Below, piece by piece: positions 18,129-26,950 of a stretch of DNA of 64,000 nucleotides. A program made the position numbers and the translations under genes. Positions within the stretch are counted from its first letter, which is position 1, and each line of letters begins with the position of its first letter. The notes beneath the pieces are model-generated. The model ran no database searches. It had not been told where the DNA came from and saw only the letters and a program-made list of their open reading frames with translations. Source of the DNA: Domibacillus epiphyticus (lineage in GTDB: Bacteria > Bacillota > Bacilli > Bacillales > Domibacillaceae); contig NZ_MSFI01000029.1 in the NCBI RefSeq assembly GCF_001975785.1, positions 1-64,000 on the forward strand, written 5' to 3'.

Positions 18129-18521
18129 TTATTCCCCTGCCGTTCCCTCGCCCTGCTCTTCTAAAATCCCATTAATCAAAACACGTGCTGTACCAAGATT
18201 CGTCGCAAGCGGTACAGAATATACGTCACAAAGACGGACGAGTGCCGTAACATCAGGCTCATGAGGCTGGGCAGTTAGTGGATCACGGAAGAAGAAAACG
18301 AAATCCATTTCACCCCGGGCAATGCGTGCACCGATTTCCTGATCACCGCCAAGCGGACCTGATTGAAAACGGTGAATAGACAAGCCGGTCGCTTCCATAA
18401 TTCTTGTCCCAGTTGTCCCGGTTGCGAATAATAAATGACTGCTAAATACTTTTTTATTCTCGGAGACAAACTGAATTAAATCGTCTTTCTTCTTATCGTG
18501 TGCAATGAGTGCAATATTCAT
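18129..18521 (-). CDS. mgsA: Methylglyoxal synthase
   Basis: 130 residues. It converts dihydroxyacetone phosphate to methylglyoxal, relieving phosphate stress. The catalytic Asp60 in PLGGDQ and the His87 and Asp90 of QPHEPD correspond to the known active-site residues of the family (Asp71, His98, Asp101 in E. coli). GGAGG precedes the ATG. It is in the dapB-mgsA-bshA series. Bacillithiol made by bshA participates in methylglyoxal detoxification in Bacillus, so the linkage makes sense. Confidence 0.95.
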   Translation of the reverse strand: MNIALIAHDKKKDDLIQFVSENKKVFSSHLLFATGTTGTRIMEATGLSIHRFQSGPLGGDQEIGARIARGEMDFVFFFRDPLTAQPHEPDVTALVRLCDVYSVPLATNLGTARVLINGILEEQGEGTAGE

Positions 18522-18533
18522 TTGGCGCCTCCA

Positions 18534-19331
18534 TTAATCCAAAATATTTTCAAGGCCGTACACGAGAGTTTTCGTTTTCATAACTGTTTCAACGCACACT
18601 TTTACACCTGACATAAATGATGCACGGTTGTATGAATCATGACGGAGCGTTAACGTTTCGCCGTCAGCACCGAACAGTACTTGCTGGTGAGCGATCAATC
18701 CGGGGAGCCGGACACTATGGATATGCATTCCGTTCATATTAGCACCACGTGCACCCTGGATCGTTTCTTTTTCATCCGGATGCCCCTGTTTCTTCGGCTG
18801 GCGCACTTCGTTAATCATTTGTGCTGTTTTCACAGCTGTGCCGGACGGTGCATCAAGTTTTTTATCATGATGCAATTCAATAATTTCGACATCTTGAAAA
18901 TATTTTGCCGCCAATTGAGAAAACTTCATCATTAATACAGCTCCGATTGCAAAGTTTGGCGCAATGATACAGCCAAGCTCTTTCGATTCAGCAAGTTCTT
19001 TCAACTCTTCAAGTTGTTCATCCGTAAAACCAGTTGTACCGACAACAGGGCGAATCCCATGCTCAAGTGCTGTTTTCGTATGTACATATCCAAATTCAGG
19101 CGTCGTCAAATCAATTAGTACATCAGCTGGATGATCAGTGAAGCAGTCGCGCACATCCGTGTAAATGGGTGCGTCCGAACCTGAAAATCCAATGTCTGAC
19201 AAAGTTTCTCCGCCGTGCTTCCGATCCAGTGCTGCTACAAGATCAAATTCAGGCGTCTCCATTACCATCTTCACTGCTTCTGTTCCCATGCGGCCTCGTG
19301 GCCCCGCTATAATGACACGAATACTGCTCAA
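18534..19331 (-). CDS. dapB: 4-hydroxy-tetrahydrodipicolinate reductase
   Basis: 265 residues. It catalyses the NAD(P)H reduction step toward diaminopimelate and lysine (cell wall, and dipicolinate supply in spores). The nucleotide fold [10 protein letters not shown] and the active-site [15 protein letters not shown] are clear. Start is TTG at 19329-19331, four bases overlapping the ypjD stop (TTGA), with a strong GAGGAGG site. No in-frame ATG upstream competes. Confidence 0.96.
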   Translation of the reverse strand: MSSIRVIIAGPRGRMGTEAVKMVMETPEFDLVAALDRKHGGETLSDIGFSGSDAPIYTDVRDCFTDHPADVLIDLTTPEFGYVHTKTALEHGIRPVVGTTGFTDEQLEELKELAESKELGCIIAPNFAIGAVLMMKFSQLAAKYFQDVEIIELHHDKKLDAPSGTAVKTAQMINEVRQPKKQGHPDEKETIQGARGANMNGMHIHSVRLPGLIAHQQVLFGADGETLTLRHDSYNRASFMSGVKVCVETVMKTKTLVYGLENILD

Positions 19332-19663
19332 TTTTGTTCCTCCTCAATTTTCGTCCAACGATCTTTATCTCTCGTCTGGAATTTATTCATCACCCGGTCG
19401 TGTGCTGTCTGCAAATCAATATTAAGTGAGTTCGCTAGACAAATCGCCACAAATAGCACATCTCCGAGTTCTTCTTCGATTGTTTTTTCTTCTTCTGTTG
19501 ATTTTTTAGGTTTTTCACCATAATAATGGTTTACTTCACGGGCAAGTTCCCCAAGTTCTTCTGTAAGACGCGCCATCATGGCTAGCGGGCTGAAATACCC
19601 TTCCTTAAACTGCCCGATGTAATCATCTACTTCTTTTTGCATCTTTCGCATTGATTTATCCAT
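19328..19663 (-). CDS. ypjD: MazG-like nucleotide pyrophosphohydrolase
   Basis: 111 residues, a single MazG domain like B. subtilis YpjD. The metal-binding pattern [10 protein letters not shown] near 36 followed by [10 protein letters not shown] near 63 is typical of all-alpha NTP pyrophosphatases that remove non-canonical or surplus nucleoside triphosphates. It heads the dapB operon and overlaps dapB. ATG at 19661-19663 has a moderate GTGGTG site. The exact substrate cannot be told from sequence. Confidence 0.9.
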   Translation of the reverse strand: MDKSMRKMQKEVDDYIGQFKEGYFSPLAMMARLTEELGELAREVNHYYGEKPKKSTEEEKTIEEELGDVLFVAICLANSLNIDLQTAHDRVMNKFQTRDKDRWTKIEEEQN

Positions 19664-19697
19664 TTATGTCACCACTTTCTCCCCTTATATGTTACTA

Positions 19698-19742
19698 ATT
19701 ATAGGCGGACGGCGCAATTTTTTTCTTCTTTCCCGTTATAAT
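19698..19742. promoter_or_regulatory. Divergent -10 elements for ypjD and the YitT gene
   Basis: A perfect TATAAT lies on the minus strand at 19698-19703 and another on the plus strand at 19737-19742, about 35 bases before each start. Neither has a strong -35. The spacing suggests back-to-back promoters sharing 40 bases. Confidence 0.5.
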
Positions 19743-19761
19743 AAGACCAAGGAGGGATTTT

Positions 19762-20631
19762 ATGTGGTTCGGGATACGATTCAAAAATATACTTTTTATT
19801 TTAATCGGTTCAGCTGTTTTTTCATTTGGGCTCGTTCATTTTAACATGCAAAACAACCTTGCAGAAGGCGGGTTTACTGGTATTACACTTTTATTGTACA
19901 ACCTATTTGGTATTGAACCGTCCTATTCCAACCTAGTGTTGAACATTCCACTCTTTTTTATTGGCTGGAAATTGCTCGGCCGTATATCGTTTTATTACAC
20001 ACTGATTGGTACATTCAGCGTCTCGCTTTTTTTATGGATTTTTCAGCGCTGGCAGTTTAATATCCCGCTCCGTGATGATTTGTTTTTAGCCTCCCTGTTT
20101 GCAGGTCTGTGTCTTGGCGTCGGGCTTGGAATTACGTTCCGCTATGGCGGGACAACAGGAGGGGTCGATATCATCGCAAGACTTTTACACAAATACCGCC
20201 AAATCAGCATGGGAAAAACAATGTTTTTATTTGATGCTTGCGTCATTGCTGCATCTGTTTTAACCTACATCGATTATCGTGAAGCAATGTATACACTTGT
20301 TGCCGTTTTTACAGGGGCGCGAGTCATTGACTTTATGCAAGAAGGTGCATATGCAGCACGCGGAGCAATGATTATTTCCAATCATCATGAAGATATTGCA
20401 GAGGAAATCAATAAGCGGATGGACCGGGGTGTAACGATTTTAAAGGGATACGGCTCCTATACAAAAGAACCGCGCGAAGTGTTGTACTGCGTCGTTGGCA
20501 AAAATGAAATCGTCCGGCTGAAAAACATCATCCACGCAGTAGACCCGTCTGCATTTGTATCCGTTACCGTCGTACATGACGTCTTCGGTGAAGGTTTTAC
20601 TCTCGATGAAAATAAACAACCGATTCAATAA
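19762..20631 (+). CDS. ypjC: YitT family membrane protein (YpjC-like)
   Basis: 289 residues. About five hydrophobic segments lie between 8 and 180, with FNMQNNLAEGGFTGITLLLYN and RYGGTTGGVDIIARLL, the two family repeats. A cytoplasmic DUF2179 domain (~220-280) has TILKGYGSYTKEPREVLYCVV. Function is unknown; the family is widespread in Firmicutes. AGGAGGG precedes the ATG. The gene is divergent from ypjD and is the positional match of B. subtilis ypjC. Confidence 0.88.
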   Translation: MWFGIRFKNILFILIGSAVFSFGLVHFNMQNNLAEGGFTGITLLLYNLFGIEPSYSNLVLNIPLFFIGWKLLGRISFYYTLIGTFSVSLFLWIFQRWQFNIPLRDDLFLASLFAGLCLGVGLGITFRYGGTTGGVDIIARLLHKYRQISMGKTMFLFDACVIAASVLTYIDYREAMYTLVAVFTGARVIDFMQEGAYAARGAMIISNHHEDIAEEINKRMDRGVTILKGYGSYTKEPREVLYCVVGKNEIVRLKNIIHAVDPSAFVSVTVVHDVFGEGFTLDENKQPIQ

Positions 20632-20646
20632 CTTGATATTGCCTAT

Positions 20647-20687
20647 AAAAAAGCACCGGAATCTATAACGATTCCGGTGCTTTTATT
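20647..20687. terminator. Bidirectional terminator between ypjC and yugP
   Basis: Perfect 11-bp stem GCACCGGAATC/GATTCCGGTGC with a 6-nt loop, flanked by AAAAAA and TTTTATTTT, between convergent genes. Confidence 0.92.
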
Positions 20688-21368
20688 TTAATCTTCACTT
20701 TGCTGCATGCCTGTATACATTAAGATTAAACGAACAAGCTCAAGTACAGCAACTGCTGCTGCAGCCACATACGTCATCGCTGCAGCATTTAACACTTTTC
20801 GCGCTTCCCGTTCTTCATCGTTCCGGATAATGCCAGAAGCGACGATTTGGTCCATCGCTCGGTTTGAGGCATTAAACTCAACCGGCAGCGTAATAACCTG
20901 GAACAAGACACCAGCCGCCATTAATACGATACCGAGAAGAAGCATATTAGACATTGTCGTAAATATACCAATCATAATGAAAATCCATGACATATTTGAA
21001 CTAATGTTTGCAATTGGTACTAAAGCGTGGCGAAAACGAAGGAACGAATACGCTTCTTTATCTTGAATTGCGTGTCCGACTTCATGGGCTGCTACAGCGG
21101 CACCGGCAATGGAATGGCCGTGATAATTATCCGGTGACAAATGAACCGACTTTGTTATCGGGTTATAATGGTCACTTAAAAAGCCGTGTGATTCATGCAC
21201 TGTTACGTTCTGCAGTCCGTTATCGTCCAGAATGCGTCTCGCTGCTTCTGCACCGGTAATGCCTGTTGAAACGGATACTCGTGAATATTTTTTATACGTA
21301 CTTTTCACCTTAAGCTGTGCCCAAATTGGGACGATAATAATGATCGCAAAATAAATAAGCCAGATCAT
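20688..21368 (-). CDS. yugP: Zinc metallopeptidase, YugP type
   Basis: 226 residues. A membrane segment near 2-17, a zinc metallopeptidase motif HEVGH (95-99) in AAVAAHEVGHAIQD, and further hydrophobic segments (~122-165, 198-218) fit the YugP family of membrane neutral zinc peptidases (substrate unknown). In B. subtilis yugP is at another locus, so its place here is a difference. The ribosome site GGAGG is rather distant (13 bases) from the ATG. A good promoter lies just upstream, so it is probably transcribed alone. Confidence 0.9.
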   Translation of the reverse strand: MIWLIYFAIIIIVPIWAQLKVKSTYKKYSRVSVSTGITGAEAARRILDDNGLQNVTVHESHGFLSDHYNPITKSVHLSPDNYHGHSIAGAAVAAHEVGHAIQDKEAYSFLRFRHALVPIANISSNMSWIFIMIGIFTTMSNMLLLGIVLMAAGVLFQVITLPVEFNASNRAMDQIVASGIIRNDEEREARKVLNAAAMTYVAAAAVAVLELVRLILMYTGMQQSED

Positions 21369-21414
21369 TTAATTCCATCTACCTCCATATATACTGTCGT
21401 ATTTTGTTACTCAT

Positions 21415-21444
21415 ATTGTACCGATAAATACCCCTATACGTCAA
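21415..21444 (-). promoter_or_regulatory. Promoter of yugP
   Basis: TTGACG (-35) at 21439-21444 and TACAAT (-10) at 21415-21420 with an 18-bp spacer on the minus strand; five of six matches in each box. Confidence 0.65.
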
Positions 21445-21647
21445 TGTTTACGCTTCGTCTGTTTTTCTTTTTTCATCGCATTATATTTTTTTCGCCCTGT
21501 ATAAATAAGCGATGAAATAATCACACCGCCGGTCAGTGCCGTCACATGTACAAGCTGTTCTTTTTGCTCCAGTTTCATCTCTTCAGCGCTGCTTACTGGA
21601 ACAAATACGAGAAGGAAACTCCATAAAAAGGCGATGATTTTTTCCAT
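21441..21647 (-). CDS. Miniature YpjB-like membrane protein
   Basis: 68 residues from the ATG at 21645-21647 (GGAGG site seven bases upstream). A signal-like segment (about 3-20, ending PVSSAEE) is followed by a short linker and a second hydrophobic segment with GGVIISSLIYTGRKKYNAM and a basic tail. This resembles the two ends of YpjB, a sporulation-associated membrane protein of roughly 260 residues that lies between ypjA and ypjC in B. subtilis. The large extracytoplasmic middle is missing. It may be an internally deleted ypjB or an unrelated protein at that position. Confidence 0.55.
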   Translation of the reverse strand: MEKIIAFLWSFLLVFVPVSSAEEMKLEQKEQLVHVTALTGGVIISSLIYTGRKKYNAMKKEKQTKRKH

Positions 21648-21707
21648 CTCCACTCCTCCCATCCATTCCTAACATTATATGCAGATGGGATGAAAAAAGA
21701 TGATATT

Positions 21708-22289
21708 TTATCGCCAGATTGTCCGGTTCCTTCTCACGCACATATACCAGGTTACAAAGATTGATCCGATGCTTAGCCAGAATGTAAAGTAGCCAATTTC
21801 TTGAATATATAAGTGGAGTTGTGAATAAACAGGATATTGCATATATACGTAGTCAATGATTTCATTATGAAGAGTCCAAAGGGCAGCAACGATGAGATGA
21901 ATGACTTTTACTTGAAAAAAAGGCGCATATAGCATTCCTTGGACAGCCATAATAAAATGTGATGCGACTAACATCCAGCCGAGCCATGATAAATTTCCTG
22001 TTACAAATAATGTAAAAATATTCATTGCTACAGCCCAAATTCCATACTTAAACAGTGTCATGACGGCAAGTGCCTGAACAAGTCCCCATGACCGGCCGAT
22101 TAATAAACCAAAGATCGCGATCGTAAAAAACAAACTTGCTGTGGGGCTGTCTGGAACAAATGGCAAAAAAACCGCCGGTGTCTGCCTTAATTGCGGCATG
22201 TACCAAATGTAACCATAAATCGTTCCTGCTAAATTGCTTAGAAACAGCACCCACATAAATGCGCGATTCGATAAAAGGAAGTATAACAT
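21708..22289 (-). CDS. ypjA: YpjA family membrane protein (DUF1405)
   Basis: 193 residues from the ATG at 22287-22289, which has a strong AAGGAGG site. About six membrane segments are visible, with FLSNLAGTIYGYIWY near the start and LHNEIIDYVYMQYPVY near 150, as in the DUF1405 family. Function unknown; the gene regularly follows qcrC in Bacillus. A terminator lies between qcrC and this gene, so it may be partly read through or have its own promoter. An open-frame extension upstream crosses that terminator and is rejected as a start. Confidence 0.85.
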   Translation of the reverse strand: MLYFLLSNRAFMWVLFLSNLAGTIYGYIWYMPQLRQTPAVFLPFVPDSPTASLFFTIAIFGLLIGRSWGLVQALAVMTLFKYGIWAVAMNIFTLFVTGNLSWLGWMLVASHFIMAVQGMLYAPFFQVKVIHLIVAALWTLHNEIIDYVYMQYPVYSQLHLYIQEIGYFTFWLSIGSIFVTWYMCVRRNRTIWR

Positions 22290-22307
22290 GCACCATCCTC
22301 CTTCATA

Positions 22308-22342
22308 ATAAAAAAGACTGCCGAACAATTCGGACAGTCCTT
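22308..22342 (-). terminator. Terminator after qcrC
   Basis: GACTG plus CCGAA pair with TTCGG plus CAGTC (one bulged T) around TTG, followed by TTTTTTATTAT on the minus strand. Confidence 0.82.
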
Positions 22343-22350
22343 TCTTTTCC

Positions 22351-23118
22351 TTATTTTGCTTCAAGCGTTGAAATGAATTCAGACAATTTAGCAAGGTCTT
22401 CGTCGTTGCCTTTATACATTCCCGGCGGCATTTTTCCTACACCGTTTTTCGCAATGTCGGCAACTTCTTCAGCAGTCAAGCCTGTACCAACTAATGATGG
22501 TGCAGCAGAACCGCCGGCTAAATTATCACCGTGACAGTTAATACAGCCGTTTTCTTCATAGACCACAAAGCCGTCAGAACTTGTATCGATTTCTGCTTCT
22601 TCAACGATTTTACCCATCGCTTCTTTTGCTTCCCAGTCTACTGCGACAACTGACTCCCATGTAAGGAAGATAATTGATGCGATAGATAAGAGCATAAAGC
22701 CAGTTGCAAATGGACGTTGAGTCGGACGGCGTTTTGGACCGCGATCAATAAATGGCGCAAGCATTAGTGCACCAAATGCTAGTCCTGGAATAATAAATGC
22801 ACCAATGATATTGTACGGACCTGATGCATATGTGTATTTAAGTAATTGATACAAGAATAAGAAATACCAGTCTGGCAATGGAAGATAGCCTGTATCTGTC
22901 GGATCTGCCACACGCTCAAGCGGTGATGGATGGGCGATTGTTAAGCAGAGGTAACCGATAAGGAAGACAGCTCCCACCATCCATTCCTTCAAAAGGAAGT
23001 TAGGCCAGAAAGCTTCCGTTTTACCTGGATATTCAGAATAATCTTTCGGAATATTTGGTTTGCGTTCAGCCGGTACACGTGAGTCACCGACGAACTTCAT
23101 CCCTTTTCCACGATGCAT
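22351..23118 (-). CDS. qcrC: Menaquinol:cytochrome c reductase, cytochrome b/c subunit
   Basis: 255 residues. A subunit-IV-like membrane part (about 40-160, with PLPDWYFLFLYQLLKYTY) is fused to a C-terminal cytochrome c domain carrying CINCH (heme c) and the probable axial Met in GKMPPGMY. This fused architecture is characteristic of Bacillus bc complexes. ATG follows GAAGGAGGGGGA. It is the third gene of qcrABC, all on one transcript from the promoter near 24440. Confidence 0.95.
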   Translation of the reverse strand: MHRGKGMKFVGDSRVPAERKPNIPKDYSEYPGKTEAFWPNFLLKEWMVGAVFLIGYLCLTIAHPSPLERVADPTDTGYLPLPDWYFLFLYQLLKYTYASGPYNIIGAFIIPGLAFGALMLAPFIDRGPKRRPTQRPFATGFMLLSIASIIFLTWESVVAVDWEAKEAMGKIVEEAEIDTSSDGFVVYEENGCINCHGDNLAGGSAAPSLVGTGLTAEEVADIAKNGVGKMPPGMYKGNDEDLAKLSEFISTLEAK

Positions 23119-23163
23119 TGCGTCCCCCTCCTTCTTTTTAAAGAATAATGATTAAATTATTTT

Positions 23164-23838
23164 TTACAACGGTCCTGAAATACCCTGTTTACGGATCATT
23201 AAGAAGTGAGCTCCCATTAAGCCAAGCAGAGCAGCAGGCAGGAAGAACACATGAATTGCAAAGAAACGAGTCAGTGTTTGCGCACCAACAATGTCAGGAT
23301 GTCCAGCAAGCAAAACTTTCAATTCATGACCAATCAGCGGTGTCGAAGCCGCAATCTCAATTCCTACTTTTGTAGCAAATAATGCTTTCATATCCCAAGG
23401 GAGCAGGTATCCTGTGAAACCAAGACCGAGCATGACGAAGAAAATCAATACGCCGACAACCCAGTTCAATTCACGCGGTTTTTTGTATGCCCCCTGGAAG
23501 AATACACGTAATGTATGTAAAAACATCATAACAATTACAAGGCTTGCACCCCAGTGATGCATACCACGTACAATGACACCAAACGCAACTTCATTTTGTA
23601 GATAATATACAGATTCCCATGCATTTTTAATGTCCGGTACGTAATACATTGTTAAAAACATACCTGACAAAATTTGAATGACAGTGACGAAGAATGTCAG
23701 TCCGCCAAAGCAATATACGAACGCCGAAAAATGATGGGCCGGGTTTACGTGCTCAGGCACTTCGTGGTCGGCAATATCGCGCCACAAAGGCGTAATATCG
23801 AGACGTTCATCAACCCAGTCATAAATTTTATTGAGCAT
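23164..23838 (-). CDS. qcrB: Menaquinol:cytochrome c reductase, cytochrome b subunit
   Basis: 224 residues. A cytochrome b6-type subunit with four membrane helices, including paired heme-ligand histidines in VNPAHHFSAF, RGMHHWGASL, MMFLHTLRVF and RFFAIHVFFLP. It binds the two b hemes and quinol. The length fits the short b6-type rather than full cytochrome b; the remaining helices are in QcrC. Located 14 bases after qcrA. Confidence 0.96.
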   Translation of the reverse strand: MLNKIYDWVDERLDITPLWRDIADHEVPEHVNPAHHFSAFVYCFGGLTFFVTVIQILSGMFLTMYYVPDIKNAWESVYYLQNEVAFGVIVRGMHHWGASLVIVMMFLHTLRVFFQGAYKKPRELNWVVGVLIFFVMLGLGFTGYLLPWDMKALFATKVGIEIAASTPLIGHELKVLLAGHPDIVGAQTLTRFFAIHVFFLPAALLGLMGAHFLMIRKQGISGPL

Positions 23839-23852
23839 TTATTACGCCTCCT

Positions 23853-24353
23853 TTACACGTTGTTTGCCTGTGGTTTGCCGAGTTGCAGCAATCCGTCTTT
23901 TTCGGCTGTTGGATAAACATCAAGCGGTTTCAATGGCGGTGTACCAGGAACGTTTTTCCCGCTCTTTTCGTACAAACCATTGTGGCAAGGACAGAAGAAC
24001 TGGTTTTTATGATCGTTCCCTTCCCAGCTCACTGTACAGCCAAGATGCTTACATACCGGTGACAACGCTACGATTTCGCCTTTGTTGTTTTTGTAAACCC
24101 AGGCAGTACTTGTCACTTCGGAAGTGTACCATGCATCTTTCTGCTCGTAAGAAAAGTCTACGCGCACAGGTGTTTCTGTTAATTCAGATACTTTTTGCTG
24201 TGTCGGATGGTAATCGCCGGCTGCTTCCCCTTTCAGCACTGGATCTACAGCGAAACGCACCATCGGCATCAACATGCCCGCTGCCATGAAACCGCCTACA
24301 CCGGTTAGCGTGTAGTTTAGAAACTGGCGTCGTGAAACAGGTTGTTTACTCAT
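23853..24353 (-). CDS. qcrA: Menaquinol:cytochrome c reductase, Rieske iron-sulfur subunit
   Basis: 166 residues from the ATG at 24351-24353, chosen for its GAGGGGGG site. The N-terminal SRRQFLNYTLTGVGG is a twin-arginine signal anchor, consistent with Tat export of the folded Rieske protein. CKHLGC and CPCHNG provide the His/Cys ligands of the [2Fe-2S] cluster. First gene of qcrA-qcrB-qcrC; in B. subtilis the operon is controlled by carbon and sporulation regulators, which I cannot see here. Confidence 0.96.
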   Translation of the reverse strand: MSKQPVSRRQFLNYTLTGVGGFMAAGMLMPMVRFAVDPVLKGEAAGDYHPTQQKVSELTETPVRVDFSYEQKDAWYTSEVTSTAWVYKNNKGEIVALSPVCKHLGCTVSWEGNDHKNQFFCPCHNGLYEKSGKNVPGTPPLKPLDVYPTAEKDGLLQLGKPQANNV

Positions 24354-24431
24354 TCTTTTCCCCCCTCTATACAATAAGCTTCGCCCACGATGGACCTTGT
24401 ATGAGCATAAACATAAACTAGGACACCATTA

Positions 24432-24460
24432 TGATAATCTATCCAGCTAAACAGGTCAAT
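24432..24460 (-). promoter_or_regulatory. Promoter of the qcrABC operon
   Basis: TTGACC (-35) at 24455-24460 and TATCAT (-10) at 24432-24437, 17-bp spacer, five of six matches in each box; leader of about 70 nt. Confidence 0.7.
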
Positions 24461-24505
24461 ATTAACAGGAATTAAAAGGTTTATAGAGTGTGACGATTTT
24501 TCGAA

Positions 24506-24967
24506 TTATGAGAGATTTGCCTGCCATTTTTGCACGATGATATTGACAATTTGCTTTGCTTGGTTTTCAATCAGTGAGTATTTCATCGAATCTTCCATAT
24601 CGCCGAGCGGAACAGACGGTATCCATATGACAGAACCGCTCACATTCTCTTCTTCCTGTCTCCATGAGCTGTCTGACGTAAAAAAGAAAATGTGCTTAAA
24701 TCCGGTCTCTTTCAATCGGTCAGCCCATTGTGCTGCATCAGCAACTTTTTCTGCACGATCCGGTAAATACGCGTTAGCTGGCGTCACAAGAAGCCGGCCT
24801 TTAAATTGTTTTTCAAGAAAAGCAACGAGCAGCTGAATAAATTCATTTTGTTCCGCTGCATGAATCATCCCCGGACCAAAATCAGCCGGGATCAATGGCA
24901 CAATTGCCGTGTCAATATATTCTTTTTGCTGTAAAAATAAAGCGGTATCTTTGCCATTCCAGTTCAT
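24506..24967 (-). CDS. ypiF: YpiF family protein (DUF2487)
   Basis: 153 residues from the ATG at 24965-24967 (AGAGGTG site). The soluble, Rossmann-like pattern (KDTALFLQQKEYIDTAIVPL, then GRLLVTPANAYL and KHIFFFTSDSSW) matches B. subtilis YpiF. The family is conserved next to qcrA but has no known function. It follows ypiB by 86 bases and lies upstream of the qcr promoter. Confidence 0.85.
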   Translation of the reverse strand: MNWNGKDTALFLQQKEYIDTAIVPLIPADFGPGMIHAAEQNEFIQLLVAFLEKQFKGRLLVTPANAYLPDRAEKVADAAQWADRLKETGFKHIFFFTSDSSWRQEEENVSGSVIWIPSVPLGDMEDSMKYSLIENQAKQIVNIIVQKWQANLS

Positions 24968-25053
24968 TTTCTTCACCTCTTTTTTCATCATACACCCGCT
25001 ATTCTTTCGTTGCAAACATAAGTGCGGGTTTCGTTGCAAAAGAAAACGCCTGA

Positions 25054-25617
25054 TTATACCTCAGACGTTTTAATATGATTCATTAATTCATACAGCTGCT
25101 CTGTCAGCTGCAAAAATTCTTCTTTATCACCACTATCAAGTGCTGCATCGATTTTTTCATTAAGCCTTTTACGCTGAAAGTCGTAGACGCTCCACTTTAA
25201 AAACTGTTCCGCGAGTTCTTTTTCCTTTTCTGTCAGCCTCGTCCTCTTCGGCATAAACGGATTTTCTTCCCGGACAGCTGCATAATGATGTGACTGCGGA
25301 GCACCGTAAAATTTTAATTCAATAAAAATATCTTCTTCTTTATTTAACCGAATGTCATGGAAAGATTTTTCCGCATCGGTTGTCATAATATTATCTTTAA
25401 AAAAACGAAACGGAGCACTGTCAACACAGTGGGCCGACATGATCATCCCGCGGGGACAATATTGCGCATCATCTACAAAATGGACGTTCTCCATCAATTG
25501 ATCATGACTCATCAAATAATTTAAAATCCAGACAGATTCTCTTCTTTTCAACTGATAATGATTTAAAAACCAGCGGATAAAATCCTTTTTCTCATGAACG
25601 GAAACCGGGGCTGCCAT
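25054..25617 (-). CDS. ypiB: YpiB family protein (UPF0302)
   Basis: 187 residues. Four consecutive ATG codons lie after a GAGGAG site; the fourth (25615-25617), with nine-base spacing, gives M-A-A-P-V-S-V and aligns with the YpiB start, while a further upstream ATG lacks a ribosome site. The [18 protein letters not shown] and [19 protein letters not shown] segments identify the UPF0302 family. The C-terminus has the IDEAL-like motif region ([14 protein letters not shown]). Function unknown. Two dozen bases after ypiA, so co-transcribed. Confidence 0.9.
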   Translation of the reverse strand: MAAPVSVHEKKDFIRWFLNHYQLKRRESVWILNYLMSHDQLMENVHFVDDAQYCPRGMIMSAHCVDSAPFRFFKDNIMTTDAEKSFHDIRLNKEEDIFIELKFYGAPQSHHYAAVREENPFMPKRTRLTEKEKELAEQFLKWSVYDFQRKRLNEKIDAALDSGDKEEFLQLTEQLYELMNHIKTSEV

Positions 25618-25641
25618 CATCATCATCTCCTCTGTCATTTA

Positions 25642-26907
25642 TTATATATCTGTTTTTAATCGTTCAACAACTTCCATCCATTCATCATTCATCGGCTCTT
25701 CCTTCATCAATAATTCGAATACGCGAAGTGCTTCACTGCGCTTTCCTTCCTCCATCAAAAAGTAGCCGTAGTCCGATAAAAACTCTGAGTTTTCCTTTAA
25801 AACAGGGAACAATTCCACATATAACGCTGCTGCTTCTTTATATTCTTCGAGACGCTCCGCCGCCCGTGCAGCATCCCATAATAGAAGCGGTTCAGCGCTG
25901 CCGGATTCACGGAACATCGATGTGATTTCAAGTATACCCGTGTAATCTTCGCGTTTTCGCAACAGCGCATTTAGTGAAAGAGCGGCTTCCGTATACTCCG
26001 GATCAAGTGCCAGCGATTCCCTCAGATGAGATTCAGCCTCTTCTTCCAGGCCGCTTTTCATCGCCAGCTTTCCGGCTAATAAAAACAATTCTTTTTGATA
26101 TGCGTCACGTGCAATTCCGGATCTGGCCGCTTCTAGCGCCGGCATCATTTCTTCTTCCATTTCATAGGCCCGTGCGAGGTGTAAATAAATAGAATGGTAG
26201 TCAGGATCCAGCTCCGCCGCTTCCGTCAGTTTAATTGCCGCTGTTTTGTACTGTCCTGCTTGATAAGCGGTAAACCCGTACATGAACAATGTGTCGACAT
26301 CCATTTTCATGTCGAGTGCTTTTTTAAAATGTGGAAGACTTTCTTCAAATGCTCCTCCCGCACTGTATGATTCCGCCAGCCGCTTGTGAATGGAAATACC
26401 TGCGATCTCTGTTTTGTTTTCTTCTAATAGGATTTCGTATTGCCGCACCGCTTCTAAAAATTTGCCTTCTTCGAGATACAATTCGCCAAGAGCAAGCGTA
26501 ATGATCGGTTCATCCGGTTCTATTCGCTTTGCTTTTAATAATTTCTGTTCGCTTACTTCATATAACCCCTGCATTTGATATAAATCCGCTTGAACGAGAA
26601 GTGACCGCGTATAAAACGGATCTGTATCATCTATTTCATCCAAAATGAGAAGAGCTTCTTCTTCACGGTCCATTTCAACGAATGTTTCAGCTAGCAGCAG
26701 CGACAATTCACCTTCTCCTGGAAATAAGGCAAGCAATGTCTCAAAAAGCTGCCTTGCTTCATCTAGAAAACCAAGCTGGAGCAATTGTTCACCAAGCATA
26801 AATTGTTCTTCCGCGTCGCTCGAGGCGAGCACCTGCTCATACAATGAAGACGCCTTGTCCATGTCCCCCTGTTCAAGGTGTGCGATCATTTTTTCCGCCT
26901 TCGTCAT
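25642..26907 (-). CDS. ypiA: TPR-repeat protein YpiA
   Basis: About 421 residues of tetratricopeptide-type helical pairs throughout (e.g. EEQFMLGEQLLQLGFLDEA, LALGELYLEEGKFLEAVRQY, LFMYGFTAYQAGQYKTAA). It is a cytosolic scaffold for protein interaction; partners unknown. ATG at 26907 is chosen with an AGAGGCG site; ATG 26928 with GAGGAAG is also possible. The gene follows a good promoter and starts the ypiA-ypiB-ypiF series. Confidence 0.88.
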   Translation of the reverse strand: MTKAEKMIAHLEQGDMDKASSLYEQVLASSDAEEQFMLGEQLLQLGFLDEARQLFETLLALFPGEGELSLLLAETFVEMDREEEALLILDEIDDTDPFYTRSLLVQADLYQMQGLYEVSEQKLLKAKRIEPDEPIITLALGELYLEEGKFLEAVRQYEILLEENKTEIAGISIHKRLAESYSAGGAFEESLPHFKKALDMKMDVDTLFMYGFTAYQAGQYKTAAIKLTEAAELDPDYHSIYLHLARAYEMEEEMMPALEAARSGIARDAYQKELFLLAGKLAMKSGLEEEAESHLRESLALDPEYTEAALSLNALLRKREDYTGILEITSMFRESGSAEPLLLWDAARAAERLEEYKEAAALYVELFPVLKENSEFLSDYGYFLMEEGKRSEALRVFELLMKEEPMNDEWMEVVERLKTDI

Positions 26908-26950
26908 CACTATCGCCTCTTCTTTCATCAAACTTCCTCATTGTTTATAT

